A DNA stretch of 40,845 bases. It comes from Microvirga splendida. GTDB lineage: Bacteria; Pseudomonadota; Alphaproteobacteria; Rhizobiales; Beijerinckiaceae. Below the pieces are notes generated by a model, which saw only the letters and a list, made by a program, of their open reading frames with translations, searched no databases and was not told the origin of the DNA. The position numbers and the translations under genes are program-made. Location: positions 1-40,845 of the forward strand of contig NZ_JAELXT010000036.1 of NCBI RefSeq assembly GCF_016427565.1, in the 5' to 3' direction. This document shows positions 22,226 to 30,832 of the stretch, one piece after another; positions within the stretch are counted from its first letter, which is position 1; each line of letters begins with the position of its first letter.

Positions 22226-22330
22226 CCGTCATGGCTGTCCCCGGACTTGATCCGGGGATCAGTCCCGGCCATCCACGTCTTCAACCGCCGCAAAGACGTG
22301 GATGCCCGCAACAAGTGCGGGCATGACGGG
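22226..22330. repeat. Dispersed palindromic intergenic repeat, third copy
   Basis: It opens CCGTCATGGCTGTCCCCGG and ends GGGCATGACGGG. Internal GGCCATCCACGTCTT and AAGACGTGGATGCCC are inverted partners. Same family as the repeats at 19862 and 20888. Confidence 0.65.
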
Positions 22331-22346
22331 ATGCAGAGCAAAACGA

Positions 22347-22379
22347 AAATGCCCGGCTCAAGGCCGGGCATTTGTTTTC
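22347..22379. terminator. Bidirectional intrinsic terminator
   Basis: AATGCCCGGC, loop TCAAG, GCCGGGCATT (22348-22372). It is followed by TGTTTTC on the plus strand (for the aminotransferase) and by TTTTCGTTTT on the minus strand (for rne). It ends just before the rne stop codon. Confidence 0.88.
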
Positions 22380-22382
22380 GAT

Positions 22383-25064
22383 TTACGATCCGCTCAGGAC
22401 CGACTTGGCCTTGGACCACCAGCCGGCGCGCTTGGGGCGCTCCGGGTCGGGCGGGGTCAGCACGACGGCGACCGGCTCGGGCTCGGGGATGACCGGTGCG
22501 GGAGCCGCAGGCTCCTCGGCCACCGGCTGCTGCGGAGCCACGATGCGCTCTTCCTGGGCCGCAGGCTTGGGAGCCTCGGCGTCAGGCTTGGCGTCCTGAA
22601 CGGGAGCAGCCTCATCGGAAGCGGAGTCGGCCTGGGCCTCCTCGGAAGCCGCGGAGCCTTCCTCGCCGGCCTCGTCACGGCCGCGCCCGCGTCCGCCACG
22701 GCGACCGCGACGGCGGCGGCGTCCGCCGCGCTCATCCTCGGATTCGCCGCCTTCGCCGGTTGCAGCCTCGCTGGTGGAAGCCTCGACGTCGGACTCCGCC
22801 TCGTCGGACTCGCCCTCGGCCTCTCCGGCCTCGGCACCTTCCTCGGCCTGATCCGAGCCTGCGAAGGCCTCCCGGTCGCGACCACGGCGACGGCGACGGC
22901 GGCGGCGGCGACGGCGGTCGCCTTCGCTTTCACCCGGCTCGCCGCGCTCCTCGCCGGCGGCCTGGGTGTCCTCGGCGGTCTCCTCCTCCTCGGTCTCGAC
23001 CTCATCCTCCTCAGGCTCGTCCATCGGCACGATGGCGTCGATCTGGATGCCCGTCGCGGCCGACTTGTGCTCCAGCTTGAGGGCCGGGTCGCCGCGGTCG
23101 ATGGCGTAGGTGGTATGGCCCTGCAGGGTGTCGTCGGCCACGATGGAGATCGTGACGCCGAAGCGGCTCTCCAGCTCGCGCAGGTGAATGCGCTTCTGGT
23201 TCAGGATGTAGAAGGCCGCTTCCATGCGGGTGCGGACCACGAGGTTGTAGCCCGAATTCTTGATGAGGGTTTCCTCGATCGAGCGCAGCACCTGAAGGGC
23301 GACGGACGGCGTCGAGCGCACGAAGCCGGTGCCGGCGCAGTGCGGGCAGGGGATCGACGAGGATTCGAGCACGCCGGTGCGGATGCGCTGGCGCGACATC
23401 TCCAGCAGGCCGAAGGGCGAGATGCGGCCCACCTGGATGCGGGCGCGGTCGTTCTTCAGGCACTCGTTCAGCTTCTTCTCGACGGCGCGGTTGTTCCGCT
23501 TCTCCTCCATGTCGATGAAGTCGATCACGACGAGGCCGGCGAGGTCCCGCAGGCGCAGCTGGCGGGCGATCTCCTCGGATGCCTCCAGGTTCGTGCGAAG
23601 GGCCGTGTCCTCGATGTTGTGCTCGCGGGTGGAGCGGCCGGAGTTCACGTCGATGGAGACGAGGGCTTCCGTCGGATTGATGACGAGGTAGCCGCCGGAC
23701 TTGAGCGTCACCACGTTCGAGAACATGGCGTCGAGCTGGGCCTCGACGCCGAACTTGGCGAAGAGCGGCTGCGGGTCGCGGTAGGGCTGGACCAGCTTGG
23801 CATGGCTCGGCATGAGCATGCGCATGAAGTCCTTGGCCTCGCGATAGCCCTCCTCACCGGCGACCATCACGTCGTCGATGTCCTTGTTGTAGAGGTCGCG
23901 GATGGCGCGCTTGATCAGGGAGCCTTCCTCGTACACGAGGGCGGGGGCGGCGGACTTGAGGGTCAGCTCACGCACGCTCTCCCACAGGCGCATCAGGTAT
24001 TCGTAGTCGCGCTTGATCTCGGGCTTGGTGCGCGAGGCGCCGGCCGTGCGCAGGATGATGCCCATTCCCTCGGGCACCTCCAGCTCCTGGGCAATTTCCT
24101 TCAGGCGCTTGCGGTCGGCCGCATTGGTGATCTTGCGCGAGATGCCGCCGCCCCGGCCCGTGTTGGGCATGAGCACCGAATAGCGGCCGGCGAGCGACAG
24201 GTAGGTAGTGAGCGCCGCGCCCTTGTTGCCGCGCTCTTCCTTGACGACCTGCACCAGCAGGATCTGGCGGCGCTTGATGACTTCCTGGATCTTGTACTGC
24301 TTGCGCGGCGTGCGGCGGCGCTGGGGCAGATCCTCGATGGCGTCGTCGCCGCCGAGCTGCTCGACGATCTCGTGCTCCTCGACGTCGTCCTCGTCCTCAT
24401 CGGACTCGTCCTCGTCATCGGATTCCGTGTCGTCTCCGGGCGAGCGGGCCTCGGTTTCGTCCGCGGCCTCTTCGTCCTGCGAAGCCTCGACATGAGCCGA
24501 CCCCTCGGCAGCCGCGAGAGCATCGTCCGAGACGCCTTCGGCGGGAGCCGCCACATCGGCCGGGGCAGAGGTTTCCGCAGTCTCGAACGAAGCAGCCTCT
24601 GTGCCTTCGGCTGCGCCTGCAGTTTCGCTTTCGGAGGCGGCGTCTACGTTGTCCTCAGTTCCGGCCTCGGCCTCGGTGGAGACGACGGTCTCGTCGTTCT
24701 GGGCGCGGCGCGGCGAGGACCGGCGGCGGCGGCCGCGGCTGCTGCGGCGCTCCTCCTCGTGCTCCTCCTCGCGCTGGGCTTCCGCCTCGGCTTCAAGCAG
24801 GGCCTGCCGGTCGGCGACCGGGATCTGATAGTAATCGGGATGGATTTCGCTGAAAGCGAGGAACCCGTGGCGGTTTCCGCCGTATTCCACAAAGGCCGCC
24901 TGGAGAGACGGTTCGACCCGGGTGACCTTGGCGAGATAGATATTCCCGCGCAGCTGCTTCCGGTTAGCGGATTCGAAGTCGAACTCTTCGACCTTCTGAC
25001 CACGTACCACCACGACCCGGGTTTCTTCCGGGTGGGAGGCATCGATGAGCATCTTGTTTGCCAT
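22383..25064 (-). CDS. rne: Ribonuclease E/G family endoribonuclease, 893 aa
   Basis: Major endonuclease for mRNA decay and rRNA/tRNA processing; membrane-associated degradosome scaffold in many bacteria. The S1 domain is split: residues about 37-80 (GNIYLAKVTRVEPSLQAAFV) and 257-290 flank a long acidic/Arg insertion (about 85-250), as is usual in alphaproteobacteria. The DNase I-like domain carries the catalytic acids in SIDVNSG and VIDFIDM. The zinc-link CPHC follows IRTGVLESSSI. The C-terminal third alternates acidic stretches with Arg-rich blocks (an RRRRRRRRRR tract) that would bind RNA and partner proteins. It is full length. The start at 25064 (MANKMLIDASHPEETRV) is family standard. 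Predicted autoregulated through its long leader. Confidence 0.96.
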   Translation of the reverse strand: MANKMLIDASHPEETRVVVVRGQKVEEFDFESANRKQLRGNIYLAKVTRVEPSLQAAFVEYGGNRHGFLAFSEIHPDYYQIPVADRQALLEAEAEAQREEEHEEERRSSRGRRRRSSPRRAQNDETVVSTEAEAGTEDNVDAASESETAGAAEGTEAASFETAETSAPADVAAPAEGVSDDALAAAEGSAHVEASQDEEAADETEARSPGDDTESDDEDESDEDEDDVEEHEIVEQLGGDDAIEDLPQRRRTPRKQYKIQEVIKRRQILLVQVVKEERGNKGAALTTYLSLAGRYSVLMPNTGRGGGISRKITNAADRKRLKEIAQELEVPEGMGIILRTAGASRTKPEIKRDYEYLMRLWESVRELTLKSAAPALVYEEGSLIKRAIRDLYNKDIDDVMVAGEEGYREAKDFMRMLMPSHAKLVQPYRDPQPLFAKFGVEAQLDAMFSNVVTLKSGGYLVINPTEALVSIDVNSGRSTREHNIEDTALRTNLEASEEIARQLRLRDLAGLVVIDFIDMEEKRNNRAVEKKLNECLKNDRARIQVGRISPFGLLEMSRQRIRTGVLESSSIPCPHCAGTGFVRSTPSVALQVLRSIEETLIKNSGYNLVVRTRMEAAFYILNQKRIHLRELESRFGVTISIVADDTLQGHTTYAIDRGDPALKLEHKSAATGIQIDAIVPMDEPEEDEVETEEEETAEDTQAAGEERGEPGESEGDRRRRRRRRRRRGRDREAFAGSDQAEEGAEAGEAEGESDEAESDVEASTSEAATGEGGESEDERGGRRRRRGRRGGRGRGRDEAGEEGSAASEEAQADSASDEAAPVQDAKPDAEAPKPAAQEERIVAPQQPVAEEPAAPAPVIPEPEPVAVVLTPPDPERPKRAGWWSKAKSVLSGS

Positions 25065-25512
25065 GTTGAACTCTCGACATGGCGATCGAGGGCAGGACCT
25101 GAGGCAGGGGCCGCATTGTGGGCGGTGAGGCGCGCCGCAAACGAAGGCGACGGGCTGAAATTGCGTTCGGAGTGCTGTCGATCGCCATCCTGCGCCGCGA
25201 AGGGGCGCATTCTGGGTTGAATTGGGCCGGCACGGGGCCGGAAAGGGTGGTGCTGGGGCGTGCGCGAAGGGATACGCGCGATTCGAACGATGCAGAAACG
25301 AAGGTCATAGCTGACTTCGTGCGTGCAACCATTCGAGACGGCCCTTTCGTAGATATCGATGGGCCGGGTGAACCGGCCATCGGCGAGTGGCGACAGGCGT
25401 CGCCCTGTGATCCTGCCCGTAGCCTGTCGAGGGTGAGGCAGTCCCTGAAGGATCGGTCAACACAACCGTCTCCTTTGGAGCCGCCGTCAGATTCGGCCAT
25501 GCCGGACGGGAT
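25065..25512 (-). promoter_or_regulatory. Long structured 5' leader of rne
   Basis: From the predicted start near 25512 to the ATG is about 450 nt without a supported gene. Stable hairpins include CGACAGGC/GCCTGTCG (25391-25398 with 25422-25429) and GATGGGCCGG/CCGGCCATC (25360-25369 with 25375-25383). In Escherichia coli a 361-nt rne leader lets RNase E control its own mRNA; a similar role here is inference. Confidence 0.5.
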
Positions 25513-25519
25513 CAAGATC

Positions 25520-25547
25520 ATTACAGATCGAATGGGGCATTTGGCAA
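25520..25547 (-). promoter_or_regulatory. Candidate rne promoter
   Basis: On the minus strand: -35 TTGCCA (25547-25542), 16-bp spacer, -10 TGTAAT (25525-25520, five of six consensus bases). It drives toward rne. Confidence 0.5.
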
Positions 25548-25680
25548 GATGCTGTCTCACTGTGCCATGAATGCAACAGAGTCTCAGTAAACGGACGGCC
25601 GGCGTGAGGTTCCGTTAACCAAACGCCGCCTATGAGTATAGGAAAGGACGCTCGAAACCTCACCGATCAGCCGATCACCG

Positions 25681-26925
25681 ATGCATCTTTCCCTCATCAT
25701 ACGCCTTGCCGGCGCGTGCCTCGTGGCGATCATCCTCGCCGCCGGAACCGGACGTGCCTGGGCGGCGGGAGACGGCGCGAAGCCCGCGACTCCGGTCATC
25801 GCGGCCGCCGCCGTCGTCGAGACGGACGGGACGAAGACGCTGTTCAAGGTCACCCTCTCGAAGCCGGTGACGGCGCAGGTCTCCCTCATGGAGCGCCCGG
25901 ACCGGCTCATCATCGACCTGCCGGAGGTCGCCTTCCACCTTCCGCCGGAGGCCGGGCGCAGCAGGGAGGGGCTCGTCGCCTCCTACCGCTACGGTCTCTT
26001 CGCGCCGGGCCGCTCTCGCGTGGTGATGGAGCTGGCGCAACCGGCGATTGTGTCCGGCCTGACGACGGCGCCCGACTCCACCGGTGCCGCCACGATCCTG
26101 ACCATCGAGCTGTCCAGGGCCGACCGGGAGGAATTCCGCAAGGCCGCGGCCGGGAGTGCGCCTCCCGCGAAGGACGCTCCCGCGCCCGTCGTGCAGGCCG
26201 CCAAGGACGACCGGCCGGTGATCATGATCGATCCCGGTCACGGCGGCATCGATCCGGGTGCTGCGGCCGCCTCGGGAAGCGTGGCCGAGAAAGACCTGGT
26301 GCTCTCCTTCGCCCAGCGGCTGAAGAAGAAGCTCGAAGCCGACGGTCGCTACAAGGTGCTCATGACCCGCGACCAGGACGTGTTCGTCTCCCTCGGCGAC
26401 CGGGTGCGCGCCGCGCGGGCCGCCCAGGCCGATCTCTTCATCTCGATCCACGCGGATTCGATCTCCGGCGGGCAGGACGTGCGGGGCCTGACGGTCTATA
26501 CCGGGTCCGAGCGGGCGTCCGACGCGGATTCCGCCCGGCTGGCGGATCGCGAAAACAGGGCCGATGCGGTGGCGGGCGTCGAATCGGGCGACATGCCGGA
26601 CGACGTATCCGACATCCTGATGGACCTGACCCTGCGCGAAACCCGCGGCTTCTCTCACGGCTTCGCTTCCCGCCTCGTGGGCGAGTTCGATTCCGTCGCC
26701 CGCCTCAACAAGAACCCCCACCGGCAGGCCCGTTTCCAGGTGCTGCGGGCCCATGATGTGCCGTCCGTTCTTGTCGAACTTGGCTATCTGTCCAGCCAAA
26801 AAGACTTAGATTTGTTGATGTCCGAGGAGTGGCGGGCCAAGATGGTCTCGGCCATGTCGAATGCCGTGGACCGATTTTTCGCTGCACGGTTCGCCCGGAG
26901 GGGCGCCGCCGCAGTTTTACCATAG
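25681..26925 (+). CDS. N-acetylmuramoyl-L-alanine amidase (AMIN + Amidase_3), 414 aa
   Basis: Periplasmic AmiC-type zinc amidase that cleaves the stem peptide from muramic acid, needed for septum splitting. Signal peptide at residues 1-28 (ends RAWA). The AMIN domain (about 38-140: KVTLSKPVTAQVSLMERPDR, VVMELAQPAIV) targets septal peptidoglycan. The Amidase_3 domain (about 178-398) has zinc ligands H187 in IDPGHGGIDPG, E203 in VAEKDLVL and the His of SIHADS. The catalytic Glu is in SVLVELGYLSS. It lies just upstream of PBP1A, and the pair is conserved next to rne in alphaproteobacteria. The ribosome site is weak. Confidence 0.95.
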   Translation: MHLSLIIRLAGACLVAIILAAGTGRAWAAGDGAKPATPVIAAAAVVETDGTKTLFKVTLSKPVTAQVSLMERPDRLIIDLPEVAFHLPPEAGRSREGLVASYRYGLFAPGRSRVVMELAQPAIVSGLTTAPDSTGAATILTIELSRADREEFRKAAAGSAPPAKDAPAPVVQAAKDDRPVIMIDPGHGGIDPGAAAASGSVAEKDLVLSFAQRLKKKLEADGRYKVLMTRDQDVFVSLGDRVRAARAAQADLFISIHADSISGGQDVRGLTVYTGSERASDADSARLADRENRADAVAGVESGDMPDDVSDILMDLTLRETRGFSHGFASRLVGEFDSVARLNKNPHRQARFQVLRAHDVPSVLVELGYLSSQKDLDLLMSEEWRAKMVSAMSNAVDRFFAARFARRGAAAVLP

Positions 26926-27020
26926 AGTGGGTGTGGATACCCGTAGCGGGGGCGCGATTCATCGGCTAACGAGGGTCCGCGTTTCAAGATCTACATAAAC
27001 GGGCGCCTGAAGGCGCCGTC

Positions 27021-29480
27021 ATGGAATACCTTCGGATGCGCTTTGTCCTACGATTTTTCGGCTTTCTCTTCAGCGTTGGTGCGATCTTCTTCCTGATCGG
27101 CGCTGTCGGGCTCGCCTATGGATTCTGGTTCTATTCGAAGGATCTGCCGGATCACGCCCAGCTTGCCAATTACGAGCCGCCGGTGATGACCCGCATCCAC
27201 GCGTCCGACGGCAGCCTGATCGCCGAATATGCCCGCGAGCGCCGGCTCTATGTGCCGATCAACTCCGTGCCCAAGCTGGTGATCGGGGCCTTCCTGTCGG
27301 CCGAAGACAAGAATTTCTACAAGCATCCGGGCATCGACCCGGAGGGGCTGATGCGCGCTGTCGTGATCAACCTGCGCTCGGGCGGGGCCCGGGAGCAGGG
27401 CGCCTCCACCATCACCCAGCAGGTCGCCAAGAACTTCCTGGTCGGCAACGAGCGCAGCTATGAGCGCAAGATCCGCGAGGCGCTGATCGCGCTGCGCATG
27501 GAATCGACCTTCTCGAAGGACAAGATCCTCGAACTCTACCTCAACGAGATCTTCCTCGGGACCCTGACCCCGGGTCGCAACCTTCACGGCATCGCGGCCG
27601 CGGCCCTCGATTATTTCGGCAAGTCGATCCACGAGCTGACCATTGCCGAGGCCGCCTATATCGCGGCCCTGCCGAAGGGGCCGAACAACTACCATCCGTT
27701 CCGCCAGCGCAAGGCCGCTATCGAGCGCCGCAACTGGGTGATCGAGCGCATGGCCGTCAACGGCTACATCTCCCCCGAGGCCGCCGAGGAGGCCAAGAAG
27801 GAGCCGCTCAACGTCAAGCCGCGGCTTGTCTCCCCGAACAGCATCGCGTCCGGCTACTTCGCCGAAGGCGTGCGCCGCGACATCGCCGAGCGCTATGGCG
27901 AGGAAACCCTCTATGAGGGCGGCCTGCTGATCCGCTCGACGCTGGATCCCAAGATGCAGGCCATGGCCCGCAAGGCCCTCACCGACGGCCTAGTGCGCTT
28001 CGACGAGGCGCGCGGCTGGCGCGGTGCTCAGCAGAAGATCGACCTGGCCGGCCGCGAATGGGGCCTGGCCCTGTCCGAGGTGCCGATCCTCGGCGACGTT
28101 CAGCCGTGGCGCCTGGCCGTCGTGCTGGAAGTGGCGCGCGGACAGGCCAAGGTCGGGCTCCAGCCGAAGCGCGAGGCGTCCGGTCAGATCGTGAAGGACC
28201 GGGAGACCGGCATCGTCGCGGCGGACGGCGTGAAATGGACCCGCCGCAGCGTCGACAAGGCCCTGTCGGTCGGCGACGTGGTTTATGTGGAGCCGCTGGC
28301 CGACAAGGAGGGCCAGTTCCGCCTGCGCCAGATTCCCGAGATCTCCGGCGCCATCGTGGCCATGGACCCGAACACGGGCCGCGTTCACGCCATGGTGGGC
28401 GGGTTCTCCTACGACCAGAGCGAGTTCAACCGGGCCATCCAGGCCATGCGTCAGCCAGGCTCCTCGTTCAAGCCCATCGTCTACGCCACGGCTCTCGACA
28501 ACGGCTACACTCCGTCGAGCCAGATCCTGGACGGACCCTTCGTTCTCGACATGGGGCCGGGCCAGGAGGCGTGGGCGCCCAAGAACTATGACGGCAAGTC
28601 GGCCGGCGTGCGGACGCTGCGCTACGGCATCGAGCACTCCAAGAACCTGATGACGGTGCGCCTGTCGAACGAGATCGGCATGCCGCTCGTCGCCGAATAT
28701 TCCCGCCGCTTCGGCGTCTATGACGATATGCTGCCGCTGCTCTCCATGTCGCTCGGCGCCGGCGAGACCACGGTCATGCGCATGACGGCGGCCTATTCGA
28801 TGTTCGTCAACGGCGGCCGCCGGATCAAGCCGACCCTGATCGACCAGATCCAGGACCGCAACGGCCGGACGATCTATCGTCATGACGACCGCAAATGCGC
28901 GAACTGCGATGCCGAGAAGTGGGATGGCGGCGCCGCGCCCAAGCTCAGCGAGAACCGGGAGCAGGTGCTCGATCCGCTCACCGCCTACCAGATCACGTCG
29001 ATCCTGGAAGGCGTGGTCCAGCGCGGCACCGCCCAGACGGTCAAGGCCGTCGGCAAGCCGCTCGCGGGCAAGACCGGCACCACCAACGACGCCAAGGACG
29101 TGTGGTTCGTGGGCTTCTCGCCGGATCTCGCCGTGGGCGTGTTCCTCGGCTACGACCAGCCGAAGTCGCTCGGCAATGCGGCCACGGCCGGCCAGTACGC
29201 CGCTCCGGTGTTCCGCGATTTCATGCAGATGGCGCTCAAGGACAAGCCTGCGACGCCGTTCCGCGTGCCGCCCGGCATCAAGCTGATCCGCGTCAACGCC
29301 TCCACCGGCACCCGCGCCGGCGGCGAGGGCGGGGGCACGATCCTCGAGGCCTTCAAGCCCGGCACGGCTCCGCCCGAATTCGTGGCGCCCGAGCCCGAGG
29401 AGGTTCCGCAGGCCGAGTATCCCGGCTATCCCGGGGCGCCCCGGCAGGCCGGAGGCGTTGCCCCCGGCGGATTGTACTGA
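27021..29480 (+). CDS. mrcA: Penicillin-binding protein 1A, bifunctional transglycosylase/transpeptidase, 819 aa
   Basis: Class A PBP that polymerises and cross-links peptidoglycan; inner membrane anchored. Transmembrane helix about 12-37. GT51 domain: catalytic E95 in SAEDKNFYKHPGID, then GASTITQQVAKN, REALIALRMES, LELYLNEIFLG and EAAYIAALPKGP. Transpeptidase domain: SSFK (S481), SKN in YGIEHSKNLM and KTGTT near 680. An OB-like insert lies between them, as in other alphaproteobacterial PBP1A. The C-terminus is Pro/Gly-rich. It starts 95 bases after the amidase and is probably cotranscribed with it; a strong hairpin separates it from prfB. Confidence 0.97.
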   Translation: MEYLRMRFVLRFFGFLFSVGAIFFLIGAVGLAYGFWFYSKDLPDHAQLANYEPPVMTRIHASDGSLIAEYARERRLYVPINSVPKLVIGAFLSAEDKNFYKHPGIDPEGLMRAVVINLRSGGAREQGASTITQQVAKNFLVGNERSYERKIREALIALRMESTFSKDKILELYLNEIFLGTLTPGRNLHGIAAAALDYFGKSIHELTIAEAAYIAALPKGPNNYHPFRQRKAAIERRNWVIERMAVNGYISPEAAEEAKKEPLNVKPRLVSPNSIASGYFAEGVRRDIAERYGEETLYEGGLLIRSTLDPKMQAMARKALTDGLVRFDEARGWRGAQQKIDLAGREWGLALSEVPILGDVQPWRLAVVLEVARGQAKVGLQPKREASGQIVKDRETGIVAADGVKWTRRSVDKALSVGDVVYVEPLADKEGQFRLRQIPEISGAIVAMDPNTGRVHAMVGGFSYDQSEFNRAIQAMRQPGSSFKPIVYATALDNGYTPSSQILDGPFVLDMGPGQEAWAPKNYDGKSAGVRTLRYGIEHSKNLMTVRLSNEIGMPLVAEYSRRFGVYDDMLPLLSMSLGAGETTVMRMTAAYSMFVNGGRRIKPTLIDQIQDRNGRTIYRHDDRKCANCDAEKWDGGAAPKLSENREQVLDPLTAYQITSILEGVVQRGTAQTVKAVGKPLAGKTGTTNDAKDVWFVGFSPDLAVGVFLGYDQPKSLGNAATAGQYAAPVFRDFMQMALKDKPATPFRVPPGIKLIRVNASTGTRAGGEGGGTILEAFKPGTAPPEFVAPEPEEVPQAEYPGYPGAPRQAGGVAPGGLY

Positions 29481-29520
29481 CCGGCATCCATCGCCATATC
29501 GGCATCATTCACCCATGACC

Positions 29521-29558
29521 CGGACACCGGGCAGCCCGTGCCGGCTGCCCGGTGTCCG
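29521..29558. terminator. Strong 16-bp hairpin between mrcA and prfB
   Basis: CGGACACCGGGCAGCC (29521-29536), loop CGTGCC, and the exact complement (29543-29558). There is no U-tract after it, so it may be a Rho-independent-like stop of reduced strength, or an mRNA 3' stabiliser or processing site. Confidence 0.6.
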
Positions 29559-29656
29559 TGGAGCGGCCCAGGGCAGGGCGCCCAAAGGGCATTCCCCTTT
29601 GAGGCCCGATGCTCTAAGACGCCGCTATCGCAGGCACGGACAGAACGAACGGAACA

Positions 29657-30785
29657 ATGCGCGCCGAAATCCAACATCTCGTAGAAGAGACCAAGCAGTC
29701 AGTCGGGCTGCTGAGGAGGCATCTTTGACTGGGATACCGCCCAGCGCCGCCTCGCGGAACTGAACGCCCAGGCCGAAGATCCCAACCTCTGGAACGACGC
29801 CGAGGCCGCGCAGAAGATCATGCGCGAGCGCACCTCCCTGGAGGAGCAGATCTCGGCCGTGAAGCGCCTCGGGCAGGAGCTCGATGACGCCATCACGCTG
29901 ATCGAACTCGGCGAGGCCGAGGAGGACGAGGCCACGATCAAGGAAGGCGAGGAGGCGATCCGCGCCCTCCAGGCCGAGGCGGCCCGCCGCCAGGTCGAGA
30001 CCCTGCTCTCCGGCGAGGCCGATGCCAACGACACCTATGTGGAAGTGCATTCGGGCGCCGGCGGCACGGAAAGCCAGGACTGGGCCAACATGCTCCAGCG
30101 CATGTATGCCCGCTGGGCCGAGCGCCGGAAGTACAAGGTCGAGCTTCTGGAAATCACCGACGGCGAAGAGGCCGGCATCAAGAGCGCCACGCTCCTGATC
30201 AAGGGCCACAACGCCTATGGCTGGCTCAAGACCGAGTCGGGCGTGCACCGCCTCGTGCGCATCTCGCCCTACGATTCGAACGCCCGCCGTCACACGAGCT
30301 TCGCGTCCGTGTGGGTCTATCCGGTGGTGGACGACCGCATCAATATCGAGGTCAAGGAATCCGACTGCCGGATCGACACGTTCCGCTCCTCGGGCGCGGG
30401 CGGCCAGCACGTGAACACCACCGACTCGGCCGTGCGCATCACGCATATTCCGAGCGGCATCGTGGTGGCCTGCCAGCAGGAGCGCTCCCAGCACAAGAAC
30501 CGGGCTACCGCCTGGAACATGCTGCGCGCGCGCCTCTACGAGGCGGAGCTGAAGAAGCGCGAGGAGAAGGCCAGCGCCGAGGCGGCCGCCAAGACCGACA
30601 TCGGCTGGGGTCACCAGATCCGTTCCTACGTGCTGCAGCCCTACCAGATGGTGAAGGACCTGCGCACGGGAACCCAGTCGACCGCGCCGCAGGACGTGCT
30701 CGACGGCGACCTCGACCCCTTCATGGAAGCCTCCCTCGCCCAGCGCGTCTATGGCGGCGGTGCCGAGGTCGAGGATATCGATTAA
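29657..30785 (+). CDS. prfB: Peptide chain release factor 2 with programmed +1 frameshift, 375 aa
   Basis: Recognises UGA and UAA stop codons and triggers peptide release. The coding region is 29657-29725 joined to 29727-30785. The first 23 codons end CAT CTT, then in-frame TGA (29726-29728) followed by C. Shifting +1 at CTT gives LDWDTAQRRLAELN and the rest of RF2. An AGGAGG three bases upstream of the slip codon is the standard stimulator. When RF2 is scarce, pausing at UGA favours the shift. Later signatures are SGAGGTESQDWANMLQRMY, the GGQ peptide-release motif in SSGAGGQHVNTTDSAVRI and the QERSQHKNRA block. Full length once the shift is included, so it must not be called broken. Confidence 0.98.
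29714..29729 (+). promoter_or_regulatory. prfB autoregulatory frameshift site
   Basis: Shine-Dalgarno-like AGGAGG (29714-29719), a CAT spacer, slip codon CTT (29723-29725), then TGA C. This matches the classic RF2 arrangement, with the UGA in its weakest context (C next). Confidence 0.97.
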
Positions 30786-30791
30786 GAAAAG

Positions 30792-30820
30792 AAGGCCCGC
30801 TCAATTGAGCGGGCCTTTTT
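30792..30820. terminator. Bidirectional intrinsic terminator after prfB
   Basis: Perfect palindrome AAGGCCCGCTCAATTGAGCG... (30792-30817, 13-bp arms) followed by TTT on the plus strand and by A-rich DNA on the prfB side, giving TTTTCTT on the minus strand. It serves prfB and the convergent M10 protease gene. Confidence 0.92.
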
Positions 30821-30832
30821 CGTTGCGGGTGC

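Noticed and set aside
22302..25220. 972-codon open frame on the plus strand opposite rne
   Set aside because: Same shadow effect; its low-complexity Gly/Leu/Ala stretches mirror the acidic and Arg-rich parts of RNase E.
29821..30785. prfB as a truncated gene starting after the TGA
   Set aside because: The upstream 23 codons, slip codon, AGGAGG and TGA-C show programmed frameshifting, so the gene is intact.
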